DNA from: JAPPHA01 sp963664045
GTDB lineage: Bacteria > Pseudomonadota > Alphaproteobacteria > Rhodobacterales > Rhodobacteraceae
Assembly (NCBI GenBank): GCA_963664045.2
Contig: CAXXGT010000001.1
Coordinates: 248,001 to 312,000 of the forward strand
Direction: 5' to 3'
DNA: 64,000 nt
Positions within the stretch are counted from its first letter, which is position 1; the number at the start of each line of letters is the position of its first letter. This document shows, one piece after another, positions 27,805-37,357 of this stretch. A model generated the notes under the pieces. That model saw nothing but the letters and a program-made list of their open reading frames with translations. It was not told where the DNA came from and ran no database searches. Made by a program: the position numbers and the translations under genes.

Positions 27805-28225
27805 TTTGGATCCATCAACAATTTCCATTCGTTCGACCGCAATAAATCCTTACGTCCGAGTCGAAAACAGGAAATCGCCCGGTCCTGCAACGATGTCCCC
27901 AAAGACGGCAGTGACCGGGCGTCTGACCTGGATCGAAATCGGCCCGGTGCCTTGGGAGCCCACGCTGCAATTTCGGGAACCCGAGGGACGGATGCTGCCG
28001 ACTGCTGCCGAGGGCACGGGTGCCCACCCGAAAAAACACGTCATCCCGGTAAATTTTGGATTGACGGGTTTGACCGGCGGTCGGCCATGCAATAGGCGGT
28101 CAGATACGATAAGTCGCCGGATGGCTCGAAGGAAGTCGCCGGCAATTGGGACGGCCTGGTCCCGGTGCGACGATCCTGGCGTGAATCCGCACTCACGCGG
28201 CAGGACAGGGAGGATTGAAGTTCAG
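27805..28225. other. Long divergent intergenic region between bdhA and metZ
   Basis: About 420 bases. metZ leaders in alphaproteobacteria can carry a SAM-II riboswitch, so I looked for that core and did not find it. Two facing ACCGGGC/GCCCGGT repeats occur between about 27910 and 27955 but are not obviously regulatory. Confidence 0.4.
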
Positions 28226-29404
28226 ATGAACGGCATGCAGCCAAGAACCCGCTTGATTCACGGAGGAACCCGCCGCAGCCAGTTTGGAGAGGTCTCGGAG
28301 GCGTTGTACCTGACGCAAGGCTACAAGTACGCGAATGCCGAACAGGCGGAAGCCAGGTTTCAGGAGTGCGGCGAGGACGAGTTTACCTATTCACGGTACG
28401 GCAATCCTACCGTGCGCATGTTTGAAGAGAGAATCGCGCTTCTCGAGGGTGCCGAGGACGCCTTCGCGACAGCGTCCGGGATGGCGGCAGTCAACGGAGC
28501 ACTGATGTCGTTGCTCAAGGCCGGCGACCATCTTGTTTCGTCGCGGGCGCTGTTCGGTTCGTGCCGATTCATCGTCGAGAACATACTCCCGAAGTTCGGT
28601 GTCGAGGTGACGATCGTTGACGGTACCGACGTTGAGGAATGGCGTTCGGCGATCCGGGAAGATACCAAGGTCGTTTTTTTTGAGACAATCTCGAACCCGA
28701 CGCTGGAGGTCATAGATATTGCCGCGGTCGCCAGGATAGCTCACGCCAGCGGCGCAGAAGTCGTTGTCGACAATGTCTTCGCGACGCCCGTGTTCCAGGA
28801 TTCCTTCGGGCTTGGGACTGATGTTCTGATCTATTCGGCGACCAAGCACATTGACGGGCAGGGCCGCTGTCTCGGGGGGGTTGTCCTGGGAAAACGGAAG
28901 TTCATCAGGGACACGCTCGAGCCATTTCTCAAGCACACGGGAAGTGCGCTCAGCCCGTTCAACGCCTGGGTACTCCTGAAGGGAATGGAAACCCTGACAC
29001 TGAGGTGCCACGAGCAGGCACGTTCGACCGGTTTCCTTGCGGAGGCGCTGGCCGGCCACGGCAAACTTTCCCGCGTCATTTACCCGTTTGCCGACGATCA
29101 CCCGCAGGTGGGAATCGCAAAGCGTCAGATGTCCGCGGGCGGAACCGTTTTTTCGGTGGTATTGTCCGGCGGGAAGGACTCTGCATTCAGGTTTGTCAAC
29201 AGCTTGAAACTCATGATTATTTCGAACAATCTTGGCGATGCGAAGAGCCTGGTTACGCATCCCGCCACGACGACCCACCAGCGTTTGAGCGAAGAGAGCC
29301 GCCTGGAATTGGGAATCACGGGAGGATTGGTCAGAATATCCGTCGGACTCGAAGACCCGAATGACCTGTTGGACGACATGCTTCAGGCTCTCGCGTCGGC
29401 TTGA
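28226..29404 (+). CDS. metZ: O-succinylhomoserine sulfhydrylase
   Basis: A 392-residue PLP enzyme of the Cys/Met metabolism family. MetZ makes homocysteine directly from O-succinylhomoserine and sulfide. The PLP lysine is Lys207 in YSATKHIDGQG. YSRYGNPT at 55-62 and SGMAAVNGAL are cofactor and substrate contacts. The Gln-Gly-Arg after the lysine (GQGRCLGG) fits MetZ rather than cystathionine enzymes. The ATG at 28226 is supported by GGGAGGATTG about ten bases upstream; an open frame continues nearly 700 bases further up but is a shadow of bdhA. Confidence 0.94.
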   Translation: MNGMQPRTRLIHGGTRRSQFGEVSEALYLTQGYKYANAEQAEARFQECGEDEFTYSRYGNPTVRMFEERIALLEGAEDAFATASGMAAVNGALMSLLKAGDHLVSSRALFGSCRFIVENILPKFGVEVTIVDGTDVEEWRSAIREDTKVVFFETISNPTLEVIDIAAVARIAHASGAEVVVDNVFATPVFQDSFGLGTDVLIYSATKHIDGQGRCLGGVVLGKRKFIRDTLEPFLKHTGSALSPFNAWVLLKGMETLTLRCHEQARSTGFLAEALAGHGKLSRVIYPFADDHPQVGIAKRQMSAGGTVFSVVLSGGKDSAFRFVNSLKLMIISNNLGDAKSLVTHPATTTHQRLSEESRLELGITGGLVRISVGLEDPNDLLDDMLQALASA

Positions 29405-29551
29405 GCGCCCCGGCTGAACGCAGCCCCCGGTTCGCGCACGGCGGGTCCATGGAGTCCGGCGCCGCAAGACCGTTTCCCGTCCGGTTTCATGACGTCGTTG
29501 CTTGTGAGGCAACTGCCGGTATTGCCGGGCCGGGATTTTCGTTCCCCGTGA

Positions 29552-29580
29552 TTGGACAATTCCGGATGCAGAGCTATACA
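29552..29580 (+). promoter_or_regulatory. folE promoter
   Basis: TTGGAC (29552-29557) and TATACA (29575-29580) are exactly 17 bases apart, a near-consensus housekeeping promoter. The predicted start of transcription is about 15 bases before the folE start codon, leaving just room for the GAGGTG binding site. Confidence 0.72.
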
Positions 29581-29601
29581 TGCCGAACCTGAGGTGCGCC
29601 C

Positions 29602-30237
29602 ATGAACATCCATGACCTTATGATAGAGCAGGATAATCGCGGGCAGGAGACCGTCTCGCAACCCGAAGCCGAGGACGCCAAGGAGGCCGTCCGGACACTG
29701 TTGCGTTGGGCGGGCGACGATCCCGATCGTGAGGGTCTGTGCGAAACGCCCGAACGCGTGGTCCGCGCGTACATGGATTGGTTCTCCGGGTATGGAAAGG
29801 ATCCGGTCGAAATCCTGAAGCAGGTCTTTGAAGATGTCGGAGGATATCAGGGACCTGTCATACTTAAGGACATCAGGTTCCAGTCATATTGCGAGCACCA
29901 CCTGGCACCGATAGTCGGCATGGTTCACGTCGGATACCTGCCTGATTTTCATGTCGTTGGCATATCGAAGATCGCGCGCGTGGTGGACGTATATGCGCGG
30001 CGACTCCAGATACAGGAAAGGATGACCTCCGAAATCGCCGCTGCGCTCATGAGAGGTCTGCTTCCGGAAGGGGTGATTGTCGTTGTCGAAGCCGAGCATT
30101 TCTGCATGTCGACACGGGGTGTCCACAAGCCCGGCGTGAAAACCGTGACGAAAAGCCTGCACGGCGCCTATGTTTCGGATCAGGAACTCAGGCGGGAATT
30201 CATGCTCGCGATCGGAAGCCCGTCTTCCGGCGAATAA
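29602..30237 (+). CDS. folE: GTP cyclohydrolase I
   Basis: The 211-residue enzyme opens GTP to form 7,8-dihydroneopterin triphosphate, the first step of folate synthesis. The zinc ligands are Cys97 and His100 in YCEHH and Cys168 in HFCMSTRG, spaced as in the E. coli enzyme. GISKIARVVD is the conserved active-site strand. The ATG at 29602 has CTGAGGTG upstream. It works with folB and folP at 41-43.5 kb, though they are not in one operon. Confidence 0.96.
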   Translation: MNIHDLMIEQDNRGQETVSQPEAEDAKEAVRTLLRWAGDDPDREGLCETPERVVRAYMDWFSGYGKDPVEILKQVFEDVGGYQGPVILKDIRFQSYCEHHLAPIVGMVHVGYLPDFHVVGISKIARVVDVYARRLQIQERMTSEIAAALMRGLLPEGVIVVVEAEHFCMSTRGVHKPGVKTVTKSLHGAYVSDQELRREFMLAIGSPSSGE

Positions 30238-30486
30238 CGAACATGCGTGTGGCACGGCCGAGGCTGTGACGGGATATGTGGTGACGGGATTTCCGGACGA
30301 TCGACGGGGCAAGCCCGTCCTCTGTGACCCGCTGAAACGACCCGGATCATGTCTCCCGGGTCGCCGTGCAAGTCTGTCGGCTCCTTCGCGCACAGACGTC
30401 AATCGGTCGCTTCTTCCAAGTGCACGCGTCGTGACGGTCAGAGCAAAACGCCGATCGATCGTCATCTCGACGACCGCGCCCGCCTG

Positions 30487-31935
30487 ATGTTTGATTTCCG
30501 ACCGGCCGGGCATGTCATTGGCAGGTTGGTGCTCGGCCTGGGCCTCGTCATGTTCGTGCCGACCATCATGGACTGGTACGACGGAAACGGCCACTGGCTC
30601 GTTTTCGGACAGTCGGCCATGATAACCATCCTGGCCGGCAGTGCCATGACCCTTGCATGCGCGAATTCTGCGGGTTCCGGGATCTCACTCCGGCAGGCAT
30701 TCGTCATGACGACCGGCATCTGGACGATCCTGCCGCTTTTCGGGGCACTTCCGTTCGTGCTCGGCGTGACCGGAGCCGGGTTCACCGATGCCGTATTCGA
30801 GGCAATGTCCGGCCTGACGACGACCGGCGCGACCGTGTTTTCCGGGTTGGAGACCTTGCCCCGGGGCATCCTGCTTTGGCGTGGCCTGCTGCAGTGGTTT
30901 GGTGGTGTCGGGATCATCGTCGTGGCATTGGTGGTCCTGCCGCAACTGCGCGTCGGGGGTATGCAGATCTTCAGGTCTGAAGATGTCGACAACCTGGGAA
31001 ACATCCTGCCGCGGGTTGCCGAAACTTCCCGCTCCGTGGCCTGGATCTACCTGTTGCTTACCGTCATGTGCGCGGTTTCCTACCAGTGGTCGGGACTCGG
31101 AGAATTCGATGCCGTCGTTTACGCGATGACAACTGTGGCGACCGGCGGATTTGCGAACTCCGACGCGTCTTTTGCGAACCTCGGGCCCGGACCGGAATAT
31201 GTCGGAATGCTGTTCATGCTGCTCGCAAGCCTTCCGTTCATTCGCTACATGCAGTTGTTTCGCGGGCACGCGAGACCGTTCATCAGGGACAGCCAGACCC
31301 ACGCATTTCTGCTGGTTGCCGCCGTCGTCGTTGCGCTGCTGACCGTATGGCAACTCGTGATGGCCCCGGCAGGTAACGAGCTTGCTTTCAGGAAAGCCGC
31401 CTTTAACGGTATTTCGATACTGACGGGCACCGGTTACGTCAGCGATGACTACGGCCGATGGGGTGGATTTGCGGTTTCGATGTTTTTTCTTGTCGGTCTG
31501 ATCGGTGGATGCGCGGGATCAACGTCGTGCTCGATCAAGATCTTCCGTTACCAGCTGCTTTTTTCCCTGGTCGCGACCCAGATCCGCAGACTGCACAGCC
31601 CGCACGGCGTCTTTGTGCCGAAATACGCTCAACGCAAGGTCGGTGAAGACGTCATTGCGTCCGTCATGGCGTTTTTCTTCTTGTTCATGTTGAGCTTGAC
31701 GGTGCTTGCCATTTCTCTGGGCATGACGGGCCTTGACATGATGACGTCGATGTCAGGCGCGGTAGCGGCACTTGCGAACATCGGCCCGGGTCTCGGGCCC
31801 GTCATCGGGCCGACCGGGAATTACTCAGGCATCAATGATACGGCGAAATGGCTGCTCGCCGCGGGAATGCTCATTGGGCGGCTCGAACTGATGATCGTTT
31901 TCGTTCTGTTCACGACCGAATTCTGGAGACGGTAG
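30487..31935 (+). CDS. trkH: Potassium uptake protein TrkH
   Basis: A 482-residue inner-membrane protein with four channel repeats. The four pore-loop filters are recognisable: TTTGATVF, TVATGGFAN, TGTGYVSDD and ANIGPGLGP. TrkH forms the potassium pathway gated by the cytoplasmic TrkA protein, which is not encoded here. The ATG at 30487 gives a protein beginning with a membrane-adjacent segment; the frame is open 46 codons upstream but that stretch is not hydrophobic. The next gene begins directly after its stop codon. Confidence 0.94.
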   Translation: MFDFRPAGHVIGRLVLGLGLVMFVPTIMDWYDGNGHWLVFGQSAMITILAGSAMTLACANSAGSGISLRQAFVMTTGIWTILPLFGALPFVLGVTGAGFTDAVFEAMSGLTTTGATVFSGLETLPRGILLWRGLLQWFGGVGIIVVALVVLPQLRVGGMQIFRSEDVDNLGNILPRVAETSRSVAWIYLLLTVMCAVSYQWSGLGEFDAVVYAMTTVATGGFANSDASFANLGPGPEYVGMLFMLLASLPFIRYMQLFRGHARPFIRDSQTHAFLLVAAVVVALLTVWQLVMAPAGNELAFRKAAFNGISILTGTGYVSDDYGRWGGFAVSMFFLVGLIGGCAGSTSCSIKIFRYQLLFSLVATQIRRLHSPHGVFVPKYAQRKVGEDVIASVMAFFFLFMLSLTVLAISLGMTGLDMMTSMSGAVAALANIGPGLGPVIGPTGNYSGINDTAKWLLAAGMLIGRLELMIVFVLFTTEFWRR

Positions 31936-33540
31936 ATGAATGGTCCGGCGGAGTTGAGGTCACTTGGAGCACAGGTCGCTCATGCACTTGCACAAAGGGG
32001 CGTCGACGTGGTTTTCGGAATTCCCGGCGTCCACAACATCGAGCTGTACCGGGGAATCGAGAACGCGGGAATTCGCCATGTTCTTCCGAGGCATGAGCAG
32101 GGTGCCGGATTCATGGCCATCGGATACGCATGCGTTACGGGGCGTCCCGGCGTTGCCCTCGTGATTTCGGGGCCCGGGCTGTGCAACATCATGACCCCGA
32201 TGGGGCAGGCCTATTCAGACAGCGTTCCCATGCTCGTTCTGTCATCCTGCCTGGATCCGGACGACGATTCCTCCGGAAGCAGACTGCATGAAATGAAGGA
32301 CCAGGAAGGGGCAGCAGCGACGGTATGCGACTGGTCCGCGACGGCGCATGATGCGGACAGCGTGCAGAAGCTTCTCGACCGGGCATTCACGGAGTTTTCG
32401 ACCTCGCGGCCGCTTCCGAAGCAGATCCAGATCCCGATCAGCAGTCTGTCCGACCTCGTTTCGGAAATTCCCGACCTGGACTCGGTACCGGGGCCGACGG
32501 CCATATCGAGCGAAGATGTCGAGGCGGTCGCCGCAAGGATCGGGCGTTCCAGGCGTCCGCTTTTCATTTTCGGTGGCGGTGCGCGAGGAGCGCCTGCCGC
32601 CGCCTTAAGGGTCATTGAGCGAAGCGGAGCTGCCTTTTTTTGCACCTATGCGGCCAAGGGAATCGTCAAGAGCAACCATGTTCTCGGTCTCGGGTCCGCG
32701 TTGCCCCGCCCCGAGAGTCAGGTTGTGCTCTCCGAAGCCGATCTCGTTGTTGTCGTGGGATCCCGCCTGAGCGAGACCGATCTCTGGCGAAAACGCCTCG
32801 GCCACCGGTGCGAAATGATTCGGATCGACATTGATCACTCCGCGCTTGCTGACAAGCATGGGGCGGACGTCGCGTTACTTGGTGACGCAGCGCGTTTCCT
32901 TGAGGACCTGGCGGACGCATTACCGGTTACGGTTCGACGTTCCGGCTGGGACCCGGCACACCTCCGAAAGACAAGATCCGAGTTCCGGGCGTCTGCAGAC
33001 CTGGAACGGCCAGGCATAGTCCGGGTCGCGGATGCGCTGGTCGATGCGGTGGGCGATGAAACCGTCATTTTTTCGGACATGACCCAGTTTGCCTACGTCG
33101 CGAAGGAAACCGTGTGCCTGGATGTCCCTAACAGGTGGTTTCACCCGTCCGGGTTCGGCACCCTGGGGTTTGCCCTTCCCGCGGCAATCGGTGCAAGCAC
33201 CGCTCCGGGACGCAGGAGTGTCGTTGCCGTCGCAGGAGATTACGGGTTTCAGTTCACTTTGCAGGAGCTGGCAACCGCTGCCGATTTGGGCATCGGACTG
33301 CCAATCGTGATATGGGATAATCGGGCATTGAAGGAGATCGAGGATTGCATGACGGCGGCCCAGATCGAACCGATCGCAGTGGCGGCGCCCGGGCCGGATC
33401 TCGAACTCCTCGCGCGCGCCTACCGGGTCGGGTATGTGCGTCCATCAAGCCTCTCGGAGTTCAGAAGGGCGGTAGCCGGCGGGCTTTCCTTGAATCGTCC
33501 GACCTTGATTCACCTGGAACCAGCGATTTCCGCAACGTGA
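31936..33540 (+). CDS. TPP-dependent enzyme, possibly 5-guanidino-2-oxopentanoate decarboxylase
   Basis: A 534-residue acetolactate-synthase-like protein with three domains. The catalytic Glu54 is in PRHEQGAGFMAIGYA, and the TPP/Mg motif is GDYGFQFT followed by an Asn in VIWDN. The N-terminal VFGIPGVHNIELYRG resembles proteins annotated as 5-guanidino-2-oxopentanoate decarboxylase (AruI) of the arginine transaminase route. Family membership is sure; the substrate is inference. Its ATG at 31936 follows the trkH TAG with no gap, so the two are probably co-transcribed, although no functional link is known. A ureohydrolase that could finish such a route lies at 9.9 kb. Confidence 0.8.
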   Translation: MNGPAELRSLGAQVAHALAQRGVDVVFGIPGVHNIELYRGIENAGIRHVLPRHEQGAGFMAIGYACVTGRPGVALVISGPGLCNIMTPMGQAYSDSVPMLVLSSCLDPDDDSSGSRLHEMKDQEGAAATVCDWSATAHDADSVQKLLDRAFTEFSTSRPLPKQIQIPISSLSDLVSEIPDLDSVPGPTAISSEDVEAVAARIGRSRRPLFIFGGGARGAPAAALRVIERSGAAFFCTYAAKGIVKSNHVLGLGSALPRPESQVVLSEADLVVVVGSRLSETDLWRKRLGHRCEMIRIDIDHSALADKHGADVALLGDAARFLEDLADALPVTVRRSGWDPAHLRKTRSEFRASADLERPGIVRVADALVDAVGDETVIFSDMTQFAYVAKETVCLDVPNRWFHPSGFGTLGFALPAAIGASTAPGRRSVVAVAGDYGFQFTLQELATAADLGIGLPIVIWDNRALKEIEDCMTAAQIEPIAVAAPGPDLELLARAYRVGYVRPSSLSEFRRAVAGGLSLNRPTLIHLEPAISAT

Positions 33541-33721
33541 AACGATTCGCGAACCGACACCCGCCGCCGTCAACGCTTGCGTGGAAACCAGCTCCCGAGA
33601 CACCTGAGGCACCCTTGGCAACAGTAGACCGCGATTCGTATCCAATGACCGGGATCAGATTGACCGACTGGCTGGCTTAAAATAATTGGACCGTGACTCC
33701 GATGGCTGAAAGTGTTGTCAC

Positions 33722-34645
33722 ATGTCCGAGAAACTGAGCACACCACGGTGTTTCCAGGACATCATGTTTCGGTTGCTGGAATTCTGGTCCGGCGAAGGGT
33801 GCGCCGTGCTTCAACCCTACGACATGGAAGTCGGTGCCGGAACGTTTCACCCGGCCACGGCGCTTCGCGCATTGGGCCCGAAACCATGGGCGGCCGTGTA
33901 TGTCCAGCCGAGCCGACGACCTTCCGACGGACGTTACGGAGAAAACCCGAACCGGCTTCAACGGTATCACCAGCTCCAGGTATTGATCAAGCCGTCGCCT
34001 CCCGACTTCCAGAACGACTACCTGCGTTCGCTTGAAGCAATCGGAATCAAATCTGACCTGCATGACCTTCGTTTTGTCGAGGACGACTGGGAAAGTCCCA
34101 CCCTGGGCGCCTGGGGGCTTGGATGGGAAGTCTGGTGTGATGGCATGGAAGTCAGTCAGTTCACCTATTTCCAGCAAACTGGAGGGCATGACTGCAAGCC
34201 GGTATCGGGCGAAATAACTTATGGCCTCGAGCGGCTTGCCATGTTTGTCCTGGACGTCAATCACGTCATGGACATGCCGTACAATGACCCTGGTTCCGGG
34301 ATCCCGCTGACATACGGCGACGTGTTCAGGCAGGATGAGACAGAGTTCTCGTACTGGAATTTCGATGTCGCGGACACCGACATGCTGTTCCGGCATTTCG
34401 AAGACGCGGAAGCGGAATGTCGGCGCATAGTTGGCTCGCATGTCAACGGATCCGGTGCGGATCGAATTGTCCCGCTGGCGCTGCCGGCTTACGATCAATG
34501 CATCAAGGCGTCGCATCTCTTCAATCTGCTCGATGCGCGCGGTGTGATTTCGGTTACCGAGCGGCAAGCTTATATTGGCCGGGTGCGGGCGCTTGCCACA
34601 CTCTGTTCTGACGAATTCCTGAAGACTGCGGCCGGTGTTGCATGA
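33722..34645 (+). CDS. glyQ: Glycine-tRNA ligase alpha subunit
   Basis: The 307-residue alpha chain of tetrameric bacterial GlyRS holds the catalytic core that activates glycine. Diagnostic stretches are CAVLQPYDMEVGAGTFHPAT (about 36-55, class II motif region), QPSRRPSDGRYGENPNR and LDVNHVMDM. It ends inside the next gene (four-base ATGA overlap). The beta chain is encoded 524 bases further on, with a small membrane-anchored protein between the two. Confidence 0.97.
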   Translation: MSEKLSTPRCFQDIMFRLLEFWSGEGCAVLQPYDMEVGAGTFHPATALRALGPKPWAAVYVQPSRRPSDGRYGENPNRLQRYHQLQVLIKPSPPDFQNDYLRSLEAIGIKSDLHDLRFVEDDWESPTLGAWGLGWEVWCDGMEVSQFTYFQQTGGHDCKPVSGEITYGLERLAMFVLDVNHVMDMPYNDPGSGIPLTYGDVFRQDETEFSYWNFDVADTDMLFRHFEDAEAECRRIVGSHVNGSGADRIVPLALPAYDQCIKASHLFNLLDARGVISVTERQAYIGRVRALATLCSDEFLKTAAGVA

Positions 34646-35166
34646 CCGTGAACGGCAGATACCTGGTTGTCGGGCTTGTGGCCTGTTGCATCATCGCGGG
34701 CGCAGGTCTGATTTATACGCAGAATTACGCTTATTATCAGAAAGTTACGGTCAATAATTCGATTGACATTGATGAAGACCTGGGTCGCGGTGGGTCCATG
34801 GCGGCAACCGACATCCGCCTGACAAGCCTTGCTGGCGGAATTCCCGAGTCGATTCCGGTCTCGGGCTTTACCGGAATCGATGCCCGGACGAGCCCGCTGA
34901 AATTTCGTGGCTGCTTCGTCACCGAGCATTCACTTGAGCAGCTGAAACGAAGATATGTGCAAGCCGATCATGCGGTTCCGTTGCGTCCGCCCGGCTGGTT
35001 TGACTGCTTTGACGTCAAGCAATTGACGGAAGACCTGGCCACGGGCGACGCGGTCGCGTTCCTCGGCGAACGGGAGATCTCCCCTGGTGTCGATCGGCTG
35101 GTGGCGGTCTATCCTGATCAGCGTGCATTTGCGTGGCATCAGTTCAACCAGGACAGCCAGGAGTAA
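34642..35166 (+). CDS. Small membrane-anchored protein between glyQ and glyS (DUF6446-like)
   Basis: A 174-residue protein with one N-terminal membrane segment (YLVVGLVACCIIAGAGLIY, residues 7-25) and a soluble domain that would lie in the periplasm. Conserved-looking blocks are DIRLTSLAGG, PLKFRGCF, PPGWFDCFD and RAFAWHQ. The two cysteines at about 93 and 119 could pair. It overlaps glyQ by four bases and ends three bases before glyS, so it is made with the synthetase. From memory it resembles DUF6446 proteins found at this position in Rhodobacterales. No function is known. Confidence 0.75.
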   Translation: MTVNGRYLVVGLVACCIIAGAGLIYTQNYAYYQKVTVNNSIDIDEDLGRGGSMAATDIRLTSLAGGIPESIPVSGFTGIDARTSPLKFRGCFVTEHSLEQLKRRYVQADHAVPLRPPGWFDCFDVKQLTEDLATGDAVAFLGEREISPGVDRLVAVYPDQRAFAWHQFNQDSQE

Positions 35167-35169
35167 TCG

Positions 35170-37281
35170 ATGCCCGAACTGCTCCTCGAACTGATGTCGG
35201 AAGAGATACCTGCGCACGTGCAGCGCAAGGCCTCGGCCGACCTGGAACGGCTGATAACAGCAGGACTTGAAGCGGCGGGGCTGCCGCCTTCGGAGGCGCG
35301 GTCCTATTCGACGCCGCGGCGCCTGTGCCTGGTCGTGAAGGGACTGCCCGAGATGACGCCCGCGGCCCGCGAGGAGCGAAGAGGACCCAGGGTGGACGCG
35401 CCCAAACGCGCAATCGAGGGGTTTCTGCGTTCGACAGGGCTCGATATTGAAGCCCTCGAGATCCGGGACGACAGGCGCCGAGGCGCGAAGAAAAAGGGAG
35501 AATCCGTCAAGACATACTATGCGGTATTCGAAAGGCCGGGAACCGCCGTAACCGAAATCGTGCCCGGCATTGTCCAGTCGGTCATGAAGGACTTCCCCTG
35601 GCCGAAGTCCATGCGGTGGGGACACGGATCCTTCAGGTGGATTCGGCCACTTCGATCGATCCTGTGTATCCTGTCGGATGGCAACCGGGACCAGGACGGC
35701 TCAGGTGGCCGCGAATCAGACGTGGTCCGGTTTTCGGTCGCGGGCATTCGCTCGGGAAACCGTACATTCGGACACCGGTTCATGTTTCCCGCGGAAATTT
35801 CGGTTTCGTCATTCGGGGACTACCGGGACAAGTTGCGGACCGCCAGGGTCGTGCTTGATCCCGATGAAAGGCGAGCGATGATTTGCCGGGACGCGGAACA
35901 GATCGTTCATGACAAGGGGTGGCAGCTTGTCCACGACCCCGGACTCCTTGCGGAAATATCTGGACTTGTCGAATGGCCCGTTGTCCTGGCGGGTGCCATC
36001 GATCCTGAATTCCTCGAACTGCCTCCGGAAGTCCTTCAGGTCTCGATGCGGGAACACCAGAAATTCCTTTCAGCCCGGAATCCTGACAACGGACGAATCG
36101 AGGGGTTCATCACTGTCGCGAACACCGAGACGAAAGATGGAGGCGCAAAGGTCCTTGAAGGGAACAGGAGGGTGCTGTCCGCCCGTTTGTCGGATGCCAA
36201 GTTCTTTTGGGAACATGATCTTCGCCAGGCCCGGGACGGAATGACGTCTTGGAATGAAGATTTGGAGAGGGTGACCTATTTTGCGGATCTCGGAACCCAG
36301 GCCGACCGGGTGACCCGCCTGGTCAGACTGGCAGGGGAGCTTTCCTGCGTGACTGGCGCGGACCCTGAAAAGGCTGAAGCCGCGGCACGGGTTGCGAAGG
36401 CGGACCTGCTCTCCAGCATGGTTCAGGAATTCCCCGAATTGCAGGGGACCATGGGTCGGCACTACGCGGTGGCTGCCGGATTCGATGGAGACGTTGCGCG
36501 GGCCTGCGAAGAACACTACGCGCCGAAGGGACCTGATGACAGGGTGCCCGCCGCGCCGGTCTCGGTTACGCTCGCGCTCGCGGACCGGCTGGATACGCTG
36601 ACGGGATTCTGGAGGATTGGCGAGAAACCCACGGGTTCAAGGGATCCATACGGTCTCAGGCGGGCCGCGCTGGGCGTGATCAGGTTGATTCTCGACAACG
36701 GGCTCAGACTGCCGCTCCTCAAGCTGTTCGAGTCTCGACTGCCTCCGGATATCTCGGATAACCTGCTCGGGTTCATCCATGACCGGCTCAAGGGTCATCT
36801 CAGGGAACTGGGTGTGACAGGAGACCTCGTCGATGCCTGCCTGGAGTTGCCGGGGCGTGATGATCTTGCCTTGCTGGTTCGACGAATCAGGTCCCTTGCC
36901 GAATTCCTGGATACGGATGATGGTGAGAATCTCGTGCAGGGATTCCGCAGGGCCAAGAACATCCTTGTTGCGGAAGAGCGGAAGGACGGGGTTTCGTATG
37001 AACTGGCGCCTGATCCGGCATTGGCACGGGAGGAGGCGGAACGATTGCTGTTTTCGGCTCTGGGAACCGCCGAAACTGCCGTCGTAACGGCGCTTGAAAA
37101 CGAAGATTTCGTGCTTTCCATGACCGAAATGTCGAAACTGAGGGCACCGGTGGACGCGTATTTCGACACTGTTCTGGTCAATGTGGACAATTCTCTCCTG
37201 CGTCGCAATCGACTGTGCCTGATGAACCGGATCTGCGAAGTCATGTGCAGGGCCGCAGATTTTTCAAGACTTGGCGTATGA
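35170..37281 (+). CDS. glyS: Glycine-tRNA ligase beta subunit
   Basis: The 703-residue beta chain binds and positions tRNA-Gly for the alpha subunit. It starts MPELLLELMSEEIPAHVQRK, the standard N-terminus, and contains WPKSMRWG, REHQKFLSARN and the HD-like region FPELQGTMGRHYA. The C-terminal anticodon-binding domain is complete. It starts three bases after the small membrane protein and overlaps the PPDK-like frame that follows. Confidence 0.97.
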   Translation: MPELLLELMSEEIPAHVQRKASADLERLITAGLEAAGLPPSEARSYSTPRRLCLVVKGLPEMTPAAREERRGPRVDAPKRAIEGFLRSTGLDIEALEIRDDRRRGAKKKGESVKTYYAVFERPGTAVTEIVPGIVQSVMKDFPWPKSMRWGHGSFRWIRPLRSILCILSDGNRDQDGSGGRESDVVRFSVAGIRSGNRTFGHRFMFPAEISVSSFGDYRDKLRTARVVLDPDERRAMICRDAEQIVHDKGWQLVHDPGLLAEISGLVEWPVVLAGAIDPEFLELPPEVLQVSMREHQKFLSARNPDNGRIEGFITVANTETKDGGAKVLEGNRRVLSARLSDAKFFWEHDLRQARDGMTSWNEDLERVTYFADLGTQADRVTRLVRLAGELSCVTGADPEKAEAAARVAKADLLSSMVQEFPELQGTMGRHYAVAAGFDGDVARACEEHYAPKGPDDRVPAAPVSVTLALADRLDTLTGFWRIGEKPTGSRDPYGLRRAALGVIRLILDNGLRLPLLKLFESRLPPDISDNLLGFIHDRLKGHLRELGVTGDLVDACLELPGRDDLALLVRRIRSLAEFLDTDDGENLVQGFRRAKNILVAEERKDGVSYELAPDPALAREEAERLLFSALGTAETAVVTALENEDFVLSMTEMSKLRAPVDAYFDTVLVNVDNSLLRRNRLCLMNRICEVMCRAADFSRLGV

Positions 37282-37357
37282 CCCGGCCCGGCAACGGAAT
37301 CCACGCGATTTGCGCTGTTGTCGCGACCAGTTGCGCTTGTGCACCCGAAGGCCTCCG

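Noticed and set aside
27805..28225. SAM-II riboswitch upstream of metZ
   Set aside because: Expected from other alphaproteobacteria, but the conserved core and pseudoknot sequences are not present.
27533..28225. Long N-terminal extension of metZ
   Set aside because: The extra 231 codons are antisense to bdhA and have no binding site; the normal MetZ start at 28226 has one.
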